From NCBI GenBank assembly GCA_028285685.1, contig JANQOR010000009.1, positions 111,744 through 175,743 on the forward strand: a DNA stretch of 64,000 nt, in the 5' to 3' direction. Each line of letters begins with the position of its first letter. Within the stretch, counting starts at the first letter, position 1. Made by a program: the position numbers and the translations under genes. Under the pieces are notes generated by a model, which worked only from the letters and a program-made list of their open reading frames with translations, was not told where the DNA came from and did not search any database. The DNA comes from Cyclobacteriaceae bacterium (GTDB lineage Bacteria; Bacteroidota; Bacteroidia; Cytophagales; Cyclobacteriaceae). Shown in pieces: positions 1-7,376 of this stretch.

Positions 1-867
1 AAAATTTTGCCTTTCTTCGCGAACTTTTTTATGTTCTATTACAGCCGTTATTAACTTTTCCTCGTCCACGAATGGCTCAACCACCCAGCTACCATCCGGT
101 GCTGCCAGACATGTTCCTCCGTTGGCCAGAGTTTCGTTCGTGTTTTGTTTCATTAGATCCTGGTGTGGAAAATCTTCCGGAATGTCCTCCGGCCGGAACA
201 GGCCTGAGACTCCAATCACATACGACCGAGATTCTTGTGCGATCATTGGGATTAGCCTTTCAGTGTTTCGTTTGTTTCCTGGCCAAATGGAGACATGAAG
301 ATCTTCTCCTTGAGCATACATCGCTGCCCTGGCCAAAGGCATCCAATTTTCCCAGCAGTTTAGCCCACCAATCGTGAATGGGGGAAGCGGATGCGTCACA
401 AGCCCATTTCCATCACCTGGACTCCAGGACAGACGTTCTTCGTAGGTAGGCATTAGTTTTCGATGTACCGATTTGATTTCACCTTTTTGGTCGACATAAA
501 CCATCGAACAGTACAAGCTATGCCCGCCACGATCCGATGGACGTTCGATCGTACCCAGGTAAATAGAAATTTCTTTATCAGCAGCGAGTTTGCGCAGGGA
601 ATCCAGGTGTCCTTCCTCAATCGAAATGGCTTGATCCATGTAGTGAGCATGGATTTCTTTTTGTGTGCTCGAATTGAACTCTGCGCCGTTGGTTCGGTCT
701 ATCCAGAATGGATAGCCCGGTAAAAGGGCTTCTCCAAAAACGACAAGCTTCGCGTTTTCTCCTGCTGCTTTTGTAACATAATCCTGCACTTTCTCGAGTG
801 TCTTTTCTCGATTCAACCAAACGGGGGCTATTTGTGCAAGCGCTATGGTTAACTGATCCTTAGACAT
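1..867 (-). CDS. Nitrilase (carbon-nitrogen hydrolase), 3' end cut by window edge
   Basis: The reading frame is open from the ATG at 867 to the window edge (289 codons, no stop). The nitrilase triad is visible: Glu46 in VVFGEALLPGYPFW, Lys137 in HRKLMPTYEE and the nucleophile Cys171 in GGLNCWENWMP. The bulky GEALLPGYPFW and CWENWMP motifs are those of true nitrilases (nitrile to carboxylic acid plus ammonia) rather than amidases or beta-ureidopropionases; this is family knowledge. There is no signal peptide, so it should be cytoplasmic. The start lies 2 bp after the stop of an OsmC-like gene, so the two probably share a transcript. The true substrate cannot be read from sequence, and the C-terminal tail lies outside the window. 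Confidence 0.88.
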   Translation of the reverse strand, partial: MSKDQLTIALAQIAPVWLNREKTLEKVQDYVTKAAGENAKLVVFGEALLPGYPFWIDRTNGAEFNSSTQKEIHAHYMDQAISIEEGHLDSLRKLAADKEISIYLGTIERPSDRGGHSLYCSMVYVDQKGEIKSVHRKLMPTYEERLSWSPGDGNGLVTHPLPPFTIGGLNCWENWMPLARAAMYAQGEDLHVSIWPGNKRNTERLIPMIAQESRSYVIGVSGLFRPEDIPEDFPHQDLMKQNTNETLANGGTCLAAPDGSWVVEPFVDEEKLITAVIEHKKVREERQNF

Positions 868-869
868 TT

Positions 870-1274
870 TTATTCTCTTATGATCTCGACCGAATGTGTT
901 TGATCGGCGCTGATAGAGGCGGCAACTGAACAATATTTCGTTGTCGCCAAATCTACGATCCTGTCTGCCTCTTCTTGGGTGAGATCGGGTGAGGTGATGA
1001 TGTACTTCATATGGATTTTGGTGAATCCACGTGGATGCTCATCCCGTCGTTCTCCAGTTGTCTCTGCTTTGAGGTCAACAAAAGTTTTGCGTCGCTTCTT
1101 CACCATAGAAACAATGTCGACTGCTGCACATGCTGAGAGTGCTGAGAGCAATAGCTGTGTAGGGGATTGATGTTGCTTCTGATCCGCCGGCAACATGTCA
1201 ATTTCGACCGTATTTCCTGTTTCATTGACGGTCGTGAACTCTTCGTCTCCTTTGTATGATAATTCTACTTTCAT
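870..1274 (-). CDS. OsmC family protein
   Basis: A 134-residue protein with the OsmC/Ohr fold. The two redox cysteines expected of the family are present: Cys49 in the helix after SPTQLLLSALSACAAVD and Cys115 in KYCSVAASIS. Family members reduce organic hydroperoxides through a disulfide cycle; the short form here resembles the YhfA-like branch, whose substrates are poorly defined. It lies 2 bp upstream of the nitrilase gene on the same strand, so cotranscription is likely. The start ATG at 1274 is 10 bp from the left repeat that borders the DUF559 gene, so its promoter must overlap or lie beyond that repeat. Confidence 0.85.
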   Translation of the reverse strand: MKVELSYKGDEEFTTVNETGNTVEIDMLPADQKQHQSPTQLLLSALSACAAVDIVSMVKKRRKTFVDLKAETTGERRDEHPRGFTKIHMKYIITSPDLTQEEADRIVDLATTKYCSVAASISADQTHSVEIIRE

Positions 1275-1283
1275 ATGGTAAAG

Positions 1284-1348
1284 TTAACTCACCCTCAATT
1301 CCTTTCGGAAATTTCATTTCTCTTTTAAGTGCAGCTTAAGGGGAGAGT
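1284..1348. repeat. Left copy of repeat bracketing the DUF559 gene
   Basis: This segment matches 1704-1772 in the same orientation. Shared blocks are TTAACTCACCC, a CGGAA-containing hairpin region, TCTCTTTTAAG and TTA(A)GGGGAGAGT. The left copy is more decayed: its central arm reads TGCAGC where the right copy has a clean GAGAGGGG arm. The stop codon of the DUF559 gene (1336-1338) lies inside it. Confidence 0.75.
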
Positions 1349-1692
1349 ACATCAACCAATTTTTTCTCAACATCATTCCAATTGTTTAAAATTTCGTGAT
1401 TTTTAATCCGGATAATAGTAAAGCCCATTTCAATAAGAATGCTTTCTCTTATTCGATCATATTCAACCTGTTGTTGGTGAATTTCACCGTCGATTTCGAT
1501 AATGAGTTTGTGTTGATGGCAATAAAAGTCAGCAATGAAGTATGATCGACTTTCATGTTCAATGATGAACTGTCTGTTGAACTTTAGTCCCGAGAACCTT
1601 CTATTGCGGACTTGCATCCAAAAGAATTTTTCAGCCTTAGTTTGATTCTTTCTGAGTTCACGAGCGTAGTTGAGAATCTGTTTGTATTGCAT
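1336..1692 (-). CDS. DUF559 domain protein (Vsr/PD-(D/E)XK nuclease-like fold)
   Basis: A 118-residue protein starting at the ATG at 1692. The DUF559 core is clear: an N-terminal helix ARELRKNQTKAEKFFW, then FNRQFIIEHESRSYFIADFY, then HKLIIEIDGEIH with the acidic E-x-D pair, and a C-terminal strand GFTIIRIKNHEI. The family is related to very-short-patch-repair endonucleases and is usually annotated as a putative nuclease of unknown target. The frame stays open upstream to a GTG at 1776, but that extension would be translated from the flanking repeat (PLTPLLKERG) and is probably not protein. The gene sits exactly between two copies of the repeat, which suggests it travels with them. Confidence 0.82.
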   Translation of the reverse strand: MQYKQILNYARELRKNQTKAEKFFWMQVRNRRFSGLKFNRQFIIEHESRSYFIADFYCHQHKLIIEIDGEIHQQQVEYDRIRESILIEMGFTIIRIKNHEILNNWNDVEKKLVDVLSP

Positions 1693-1703
1693 AGCATTTG
1701 GGT

Positions 1704-1772
1704 TTAACTCACCCCGTTCCGATTGCCATCGGAACTTCCCCCTCTCTTTTAAGAGAGGGGTTAGGGGAGAGT
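1704..1772. repeat. Right copy of repeat bracketing the DUF559 gene; two hairpins
   Basis: The better preserved copy. It contains a perfect hairpin GTTCCGAT-TGCC-ATCGGAAC (1716-1735) and a second palindrome CCCCTCTC-TTTTAA-GAGAGGGG (1739-1760), followed by TTAGGGGAGAGT. It starts 12 bp upstream of the DUF559 start codon and abuts the stop codon of the upstream gene (1773-1775). Confidence 0.78.
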
Positions 1773-2498
1773 TCACTCCACCTTCCCCGCCAGCGTATCA
1801 TGATGTTCTAAAAGCAAGGAACGCAAATAGCTCCCGATAAAGTTCACTCCCTCGAATCCGGCATCCTTGGCGGCCTGATCTTCCACTTCAAAGGGGGTGT
1901 CCGGACCTGCAAAGTCATGCATGTCTTCATACCACCCTAGTGTGAAAATATCCCAGGAAGGTCCGAAAACTCTCTTGAAAATGAAATTTGGACGGTGATC
2001 GAACTTGGAATAGAAAACGTTTTCCATTTCCCGTTGCTTCAGCAATTCCGCCTGCTTCCCTGCCAGCGCTGTGAAAATTTCAATATGGAATAAATTGAAA
2101 TTCTCCATTGCAGGAGTGAATTGGCTCAAAGATGGCCCGGTGACAATCGCTTCCTCCTGAAAAGAGACCAAATCGAAAAACGAATCACCGTACGGCTTTT
2201 CAATTGAATTTGATCCGGACCTTCTACTCATTTCTTCACTTGAGAAATATTCGCTTAGCGACGAAATAGGTGTGATGACCATTAGGTCCCAGTGATCTCC
2301 CTGGCTATGTCGTAGCAAGTAAGGTTTCTGATCTTGATAGTTCTGATAGTTAGAATTGTCAGACTTTATCACATCGATGAGTTCAAGCAGGCTGCCTGGC
2401 TTTGCACGAAGTAAGGATACTTTATATAGCTGATCTTGATTTTGTGCATGCAATTGCACAGAGGTGATCGTGATTGCTAGGAGAAGGAATTGTTTCAT
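1773..2498 (-). CDS. Secreted protein of unknown function
   Basis: A 241-residue protein with an N-terminal signal peptide (MKQFLLLAITITSVQLHAQ, cut predicted near residue 19). The first part, LYKVSLLRAKPGSLLELIDVI, resembles one strand-helix half of a dimeric alpha-beta barrel such as the EthD or NIPSNAP families, and FNLFHIEIFTALAGKQAELL looks like a second half; that assignment is inference. I recognise no catalytic motif. Its stop codon abuts the right-hand DUF559 repeat, so the insertion may have replaced the native 3' end or terminator. The 188 bp upstream up to the divergent TPR gene hold no promoter I can identify. Confidence 0.7.
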   Translation of the reverse strand: MKQFLLLAITITSVQLHAQNQDQLYKVSLLRAKPGSLLELIDVIKSDNSNYQNYQDQKPYLLRHSQGDHWDLMVITPISSLSEYFSSEEMSRRSGSNSIEKPYGDSFFDLVSFQEEAIVTGPSLSQFTPAMENFNLFHIEIFTALAGKQAELLKQREMENVFYSKFDHRPNFIFKRVFGPSWDIFTLGWYEDMHDFAGPDTPFEVEDQAAKDAGFEGVNFIGSYLRSLLLEHHDTLAGKVE

Positions 2499-2686
2499 TT
2501 TATATGAATTGATTTTTACTAAAATAGAGGATCATAGCTCATTTTGCTGGACCTGCGCTGCACTAATTTTAGTTTTCTAAGCAACATTCTGAAAATGTAG
2601 CGTCTATAAAATCAGTGGAGTATACCACTAATTCGACTGTGACGTTTTTTAATTTTATCAATTGATACAGCTTAATGTGAAACTGC

Positions 2687-4378
2687 ATGGTTAAATGTCT
2701 TAGATCTTGCTGGTATGTAGCATTGTTATCCGTTTTCACTTTTGGTTCAAAGGGACAATCTCTTGATAGCCTGCTTCAACTTTTATCTGTACCGTCTCTT
2801 GAGGATACGGCTTCTGTTAACCGGTATATTGAAGTGGGTAATGAGATTCATACCACTTTTCCGGAATTGACGCTGCGTTTTGCTGAAAAGACCTTGGAGG
2901 CCTCAGAGCGCTTAGATTATGTAAAGGGGATTGCAGAGGCGAAAAAGATCACTGGGTTATCTCACTGGATTCAATCCAATTATGAGCCTGCGTTGGAAGC
3001 TTTATTTTCTGCATACAACTCGTATGAGAGTATCGAAGACAACCATGGAATAGCTAAGGTGAATAATAACATCGGCATTGTTTATAATCGATTGGGGCAG
3101 TTAGAAAAGGCACTTTCTTATTTTAATGAGGCGCTTTCAATTTATGAAAACATCAGTGATGATAAAAACTTGGCGGCCACCCTAAACAACATCGGAGTAA
3201 CCTATCGACAGCTAGATAAGCCTGACAGCTCACTTATCTACTATAACAAATCATTGAATATCCGTCGAAAGATCAATGATCAGAAAGGGATCTCAGCCAG
3301 CTATAACAACATCGCCCTGATTCATTACCGACACTTTGATAACCCTGCGCTTGCTATCGATTACTATAGTAAGGCGCTTAAGATCAAGGAGGAGCTAAAC
3401 GACCTGTATGGACTAAGCAACACCTATCTGAATCTTGTCAATATCCATTACGAAGCGGGGAATTTGCAGGAAGCCCAAACATTGGCAGAAAAGGGGATTT
3501 CGCTGGCGGATTCGGTTGGATCTAAGCGCCTCTTACGATATCATGCTTATCGGTTGTATGAGATAGCAAGTGATCTAAAACAATTTGATAAGGCAATTTC
3601 ACTTCTGAAGAAGTACTATAATGCCAGGATTGAAGAACTGAACGAATCCAACAGCGATGAAATTGCCAAGTTGGAATTGAAACATGAATTAGATCAAAAA
3701 ACAAATGAGCTTTCCCAGGCTAGGCAAGAATTGGAGCTTTCCGAGGCTAGGGCAGCACTAGCCGCTCAGCGCAGAAACCTACTTATTGCCACAATAATCT
3801 TCATAGTGATCGTGGGTTTTGTCTTTGTTCGCTGGTTGATCGCTAGAAACTCTCTGACCAAAACACAACTAGAAAACAGTCGCTTGAAAGAAAGTGAACT
3901 CCAGCGCGAACTGGACCTTAAGACGAAGCAGGTAACTTCATATGCGCTGAACTTCATTCAGAAAAATGAGCTAATCGCAGATCTGAATGCCAAGATCAAC
4001 GAAATAAAGGAGCGATCGGACGATTCGACAGCCCGTGAATTAAATAAAATGAATCGGATTGTGAATAACAGCCTTAAAATCGATCAGGACTGGGAAAATT
4101 TTAAGCTGATGTTCGAAGAGATCCATGACGACTTTTTCGGAAAATTAAAAAGTCAGTACCCTGGTCTGGGAAATTCTGAATATAAATTGTGCGCCCTACT
4201 TAGATTGAATTTAAGCGTAAAGGAAGCAGCTCAAATACTTGGTATATCTTCCAACAGCGTAAAAACCGCTAGATATCGATTGAGGAGGAAGTTCGAGCTG
4301 AAACGCGAAGAAAACCTTGTTGATTTCCTCGTTAGGTTTCATGATGAGTCATCCGTCCTTCAGGAAGCTGGCGTCTAA
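2687..4378 (+). CDS. Membrane TPR sensor with C-terminal LuxR-type HTH
   Basis: A 563-residue protein. Order of parts: signal peptide (1-23), tetratricopeptide repeats from about residue 50 to 310 (repeated NNIGxxY...A.xYxxxAL units), coiled coil (about 320-360), one transmembrane segment (about 364-385, ATIIFIVIVGFVFVRWLI), second coiled coil, then a DNA-binding helix-turn-helix (about 495-545, SVKEAAQILGISSNSVKTAR). This layout is common in Bacteroidota: the TPR part lies outside the cytoplasmic membrane and the HTH inside, so it could pass an envelope signal directly to transcription. It carries no kinase domain. The target is unknown. Its stop codon overlaps that of the convergent msrA. 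Confidence 0.85.
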   Translation: MVKCLRSCWYVALLSVFTFGSKGQSLDSLLQLLSVPSLEDTASVNRYIEVGNEIHTTFPELTLRFAEKTLEASERLDYVKGIAEAKKITGLSHWIQSNYEPALEALFSAYNSYESIEDNHGIAKVNNNIGIVYNRLGQLEKALSYFNEALSIYENISDDKNLAATLNNIGVTYRQLDKPDSSLIYYNKSLNIRRKINDQKGISASYNNIALIHYRHFDNPALAIDYYSKALKIKEELNDLYGLSNTYLNLVNIHYEAGNLQEAQTLAEKGISLADSVGSKRLLRYHAYRLYEIASDLKQFDKAISLLKKYYNARIEELNESNSDEIAKLELKHELDQKTNELSQARQELELSEARAALAAQRRNLLIATIIFIVIVGFVFVRWLIARNSLTKTQLENSRLKESELQRELDLKTKQVTSYALNFIQKNELIADLNAKINEIKERSDDSTARELNKMNRIVNNSLKIDQDWENFKLMFEEIHDDFFGKLKSQYPGLGNSEYKLCALLRLNLSVKEAAQILGISSNSVKTARYRLRRKFELKREENLVDFLVRFHDESSVLQEAGV

Positions 4379-4899
4379 GATGCTAGTCCTTCTAACCGAT
4401 CCACTGTCTTGCTAGAAGTCCGAACGTTTCCCTTAAATCGATCGATCAGCAATTTTAGTTTCGGATCAATATAAGTCTTACAGAATGGTTTTTCCCAATG
4501 CTTCAAATAGTAGTCTTGGTACCTTTCTGATGAGGATTCGAATTGAACAAAGCGAAGCACTTTTGTCACGAATTTCCTATTCGACTCTTTGGATAACCTC
4601 ACGAGCTCATTCTCGACAAGAATTGATTGATCATCTGAAAATGTATAGATCGCTGAACGATACTTATTTCTCATTGAGTGGTTAGATGTGGAGGCATGCG
4701 TTAGTAGATGGATCTCAATCAGAACCGATAGCTGTATGATCTCAGGATCAAAGTGCACGATGACACCCTCAGAAAGAGAATCGTAAGGTTCTTCGGATGC
4801 AATCCATCCTTGCTCGACTTTTTCAACACCTGTGAGAACAGTAAAAACCGCCTCAGTACACCAATGGCAGCCACCTCCAAAACCAATTTTAGTTGTCAT
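4375..4899 (-). CDS. msrA: Divergent peptide-methionine (S)-S-oxide reductase (MsrA-like)
   Basis: A 174-residue MsrA-type protein. The active-site motif GGGCHWCTE (Cys11, Cys14, Glu16) replaces the usual GCFWC, and YRSAIYTF and YQDYYLKHW match the conserved substrate pocket and C-terminal region. The conserved GHAE motif reads LSEG here, keeping the Glu, while the Asp of the usual D-x-G-T-Q-Y-R-S motif appears to be Ser (SMRNKYRS). It is probably a distinct subfamily and its activity on methionine sulfoxide is not assured. No signal peptide, so cytoplasmic. It converges on the TPR gene with overlapping stop codons. Confidence 0.78.
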   Translation of the reverse strand: MTTKIGFGGGCHWCTEAVFTVLTGVEKVEQGWIASEEPYDSLSEGVIVHFDPEIIQLSVLIEIHLLTHASTSNHSMRNKYRSAIYTFSDDQSILVENELVRLSKESNRKFVTKVLRFVQFESSSERYQDYYLKHWEKPFCKTYIDPKLKLLIDRFKGNVRTSSKTVDRLEGLAS

Positions 4900-4923
4900 A
4901 TTATCATAACAAAACTGAGTTCC

Positions 4924-5433
4924 CTACCTCCGGTTATTATACTCTTTGATTAATTCGTTTAGCCTTTTAAAATCCAGCTCGCCTTTTGCCTCCTTGAGAT
5001 GATGCATGATCGCAAGCCCTTTTGCCAGCTGACTATCTACGTTTTTGACTTTTTGAACAATGTAAATGAGACTTCTTTGCTTACCCATGGTGAGTGACTG
5101 AAAATAGGATCTTCCTTCATCATCTTGAGCTAACAGGACCTCAAATGACTCAGGCATAGGTATGCCAAATTCCGAAGTATCTTTTTCCAACGCGACGCTG
5201 ACTGTGTCTCCTTCTTCAATTCCAAGTTTCTTCTGGAGCTCAGTATTTACGTAGATGCTGTATGCTCCATCCTTGTGCATCAAGGCACTATGCATCGGCT
5301 TACACCCGTTGATCGAGCAAAGGACCCGCCGATTGTCACCTTCAATAAATCGATCGCCGATTTCTCTTGGAATGGGCACGTAGTAGCTCCAAAGCTTGTT
5401 ATGAAAATGTTCGAGTGTCGAGATGAAGTTCAT
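4924..5433 (-). CDS. DUF1905 / YdeI-OmdA family protein
   Basis: A 169-residue cytoplasmic protein. Residues 1-80 form the DUF1905 domain, a small beta barrel (the GAYSIYVNTELQKKLGIEEG region is typical), and the C-terminal helical part (RSLIYIVQKVKNVDSQLAKGL) matches the YdeI / bacteriocin-protection region. The biochemical role of the family is not established. It lies 21 bp downstream of the DUF6090 gene pair on the same strand and may be the last gene of that transcript. Confidence 0.8.
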   Translation of the reverse strand: MNFISTLEHFHNKLWSYYVPIPREIGDRFIEGDNRRVLCSINGCKPMHSALMHKDGAYSIYVNTELQKKLGIEEGDTVSVALEKDTSEFGIPMPESFEVLLAQDDEGRSYFQSLTMGKQRSLIYIVQKVKNVDSQLAKGLAIMHHLKEAKGELDFKRLNELIKEYNNRR

Positions 5434-5454
5434 TTATAAAGACTATGTTAAACT

Positions 5455-6135
5455 TCATTTATCTAATTCCTTTTGGATTTTTTCCTGCAGGAGTTGATTG
5501 CTGTTTATAAATCTTCTCAGGGCAGCTAGTGATTGCGAGTTGTTATCTTTTGCCGCAAACAGTTCGGCCTGGAGTGCGGTATAAAAAGCAGCATCTCTTT
5601 TTTTAGGTACACCTTCCTTTAGCCATTCAAAGCTCTGAAGATGTATTCTGGCGAAAGGAAGTAGGTAGGTTATGAATTGAACCTCAATATCCTTTAGGCC
5701 TGATGCTGTCCGATTTTGCTCGTATTCGTAATACCTTGAGATCGAATTCCTCAGATCATCATTTGAGATACTTACGCTTGATGATTTTAAGGTTTCATAC
5801 GCATTATCAATCGAGTAGTATTTATAGAAATTGATAAAAAGCGCCATGTGACGATTCAGTGTATCATCAGGCATTTTTGCCAGATCGTTGTTCATCATAT
5901 ATAAAATACTTTGGACGGAATTGTCCAGTTGGCTTTCGGCTTCCAGAAGTTGAACTCTATCTTCTTTGAGGTTATCCAGTATCTCCTTCAGAAATCGATT
6001 TTCGTCAGCATCAGATTTAAGCGTCTCATTCCAATTGTTCAATGTGAAAGCTCCGAGAATACCGATCGTGATCACTAGTACTTCAATAAAGTATTCAGAC
6101 CATTTTTGATTGAGAGTTATGAGGATTCGTTTCAT
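5455..6135 (-). CDS. DUF6090 family membrane protein
   Basis: A 226-residue protein with one N-terminal transmembrane segment in the diagnostic motif ITIGILGAFTLNNWNE (residues about 22-37), preceded by MKRILITLNQKWSEYF. The rest is a long, mostly helical domain predicted to lie outside the cytoplasmic membrane. Members of DUF6090 occur in tandem arrays in Bacteroidota and their function is unknown. Its ATG overlaps the stop of the upstream paralogue (ATGA), so the two are almost certainly translated from one message. Confidence 0.82.
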   Translation of the reverse strand: MKRILITLNQKWSEYFIEVLVITIGILGAFTLNNWNETLKSDADENRFLKEILDNLKEDRVQLLEAESQLDNSVQSILYMMNNDLAKMPDDTLNRHMALFINFYKYYSIDNAYETLKSSSVSISNDDLRNSISRYYEYEQNRTASGLKDIEVQFITYLLPFARIHLQSFEWLKEGVPKKRDAAFYTALQAELFAAKDNNSQSLAALRRFINSNQLLQEKIQKELDK

Positions 6136-6872
6136 TTGTTCAGTTCACCGTTAACAAGATCTATAAGTTCTGCCACCGCCTTTTTGTACGCTTCTAAATG
6201 GAGTAGCATTAAGCTAATTGACTCTTTACGATAGGATACGTACGTCTTCATTTTCAAATCGTCATTTAAGGCATTGAGAATGGTACTTAAGTAGTTATCA
6301 TCGCTATCCTTAAAGTAGTTGGAATAGTTGTGAGCAATATGCTCTAACATACTGTTTCTGTAGTTAATGGAGATATCAGTGTTTCTGTTTATGAAGTCAT
6401 CTCTGCTATTCAGCTGATTTATTCTAGTGACTAGTTCTTGATCCAGAAAGTTAATTTTTCCACTGAAGCTCAAGCTCTGCAACCGCTCGGTTGGTGGATT
6501 AAAAACACCACCCAATCCAGTCAGAAAGAAGATGTTCCGGATGTTTTTTGCCTGTAGTGTATTTCCGCCAGGTGTCTTGAAACCATTGACCAAATAAGCA
6601 CTGTCAAAGTCAACCGTTTGCCAATTTGAGACAAGGTATTCGAAATGCTCCTCAACACCCGCAGTAACTTCAGCACCACGATCGGCGTAGGCTTTGATTT
6701 TTTGCAACTCTTCCAGTAGATCTGAATAGACGTTGTATCGTTCCCTTGATGTTTTTCTGCTTTCGTTCCAGTTGTTTAAGGTAAAAGCCCCTAGAATACC
6801 CATAGTGATCACGATGATTTCAAGCAGATATTCAGGCCATTTTTCTTTTAGAGTGGTTAGGATTCGTTTCAT
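6132..6872 (-). CDS. DUF6090 family membrane protein (paralogue of the downstream gene)
   Basis: A 246-residue protein from the ATG at 6872. The same N-terminal module is present (MKRILTTLKEKWPEYLLEI, then ITMGILGAFTLNNWNE), so it is a tandem paralogue of the gene at 5455-6135, although the helical ectodomains have diverged strongly. A TTG at 6881 would add three residues and overlap the upstream stop, but the ATG matches the paralogue. Function unknown. Confidence 0.82.
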   Translation of the reverse strand: MKRILTTLKEKWPEYLLEIIVITMGILGAFTLNNWNESRKTSRERYNVYSDLLEELQKIKAYADRGAEVTAGVEEHFEYLVSNWQTVDFDSAYLVNGFKTPGGNTLQAKNIRNIFFLTGLGGVFNPPTERLQSLSFSGKINFLDQELVTRINQLNSRDDFINRNTDISINYRNSMLEHIAHNYSNYFKDSDDNYLSTILNALNDDLKMKTYVSYRKESISLMLLHLEAYKKAVAELIDLVNGELNK

Positions 6873-6877
6873 ATTGC

Positions 6878-7315
6878 TCAATTATTCATCACTAGATGTA
6901 GACTGGTGCACAGAGGGAGAATGTCTATTTCTTCCCAGGCCAGATATATTAACATAGTTCCGGACGAGTAAGAAGCTTTTTGTTCCAATATCTCGATCTC
7001 AGCCATCAAATTGTCTCGAAATTTCAATTCGTAGTGGTATTTGAATGGGTCTGTTCTTGAGTAATCATATTTACGATTCGCCTTGAGATCTGAAATGGTA
7101 CCAGCCTCATATCCTAGCGATTCTTCATACTTGCCAATTTTGTTTTTACTAGAATCGAAAATATTGACGTTATCGTGTAAACTGACATCATAATTAAATA
7201 TGTATGAAACTGATTGCCACTCAGCACTTGTTTTGTGACTAAAAAAACTATTTTTCCTCAAATAGGTAGCGATCGTTTCCATGGAAGGAGAAAGAAGCTT
7301 TGCGGAAGACTTCAT
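6878..7315 (-). CDS. Hypothetical protein heading the DUF6090 cluster
   Basis: About 145 residues if translation starts at the ATG at 7315, which has an AAGGAG sequence just upstream and so is preferred over the non-ATG start at 7414 (which would overlap the S9 peptidase gene). I recognise no family. It has no obvious signal peptide or transmembrane segment. The C-terminal half (YHYELKFRDNLMAEIEILEQKAS) is mixed helix and strand. It ends 5 bp before the first DUF6090 gene, so it probably belongs to the same operon. Confidence 0.6.
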   Translation of the reverse strand: MKSSAKLLSPSMETIATYLRKNSFFSHKTSAEWQSVSYIFNYDVSLHDNVNIFDSSKNKIGKYEESLGYEAGTISDLKANRKYDYSRTDPFKYHYELKFRDNLMAEIEILEQKASYSSGTMLIYLAWEEIDILPLCTSLHLVMNN

Positions 7316-7376
7316 GACTCCTTCCCGGATCCATGTTAAAGTGGTTTTGTCAGAACCCACCTGCCTATAAGTTGAT

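Noticed and set aside
72-723. Plus-strand open frames over the first 700 bases
   Set aside because: They lie opposite a continuous, motif-complete nitrilase frame on the minus strand.
1693-1776. N-terminal extension of the DUF559 gene to a GTG at 1776
   Set aside because: The extension would be translated from the flanking repeat; the ATG at 1692 gives the full family domain.
2614-2629. Small AGTGG/CCACT hairpin upstream of the TPR gene
   Set aside because: Only a 5-bp stem with no conserved context or T tract.
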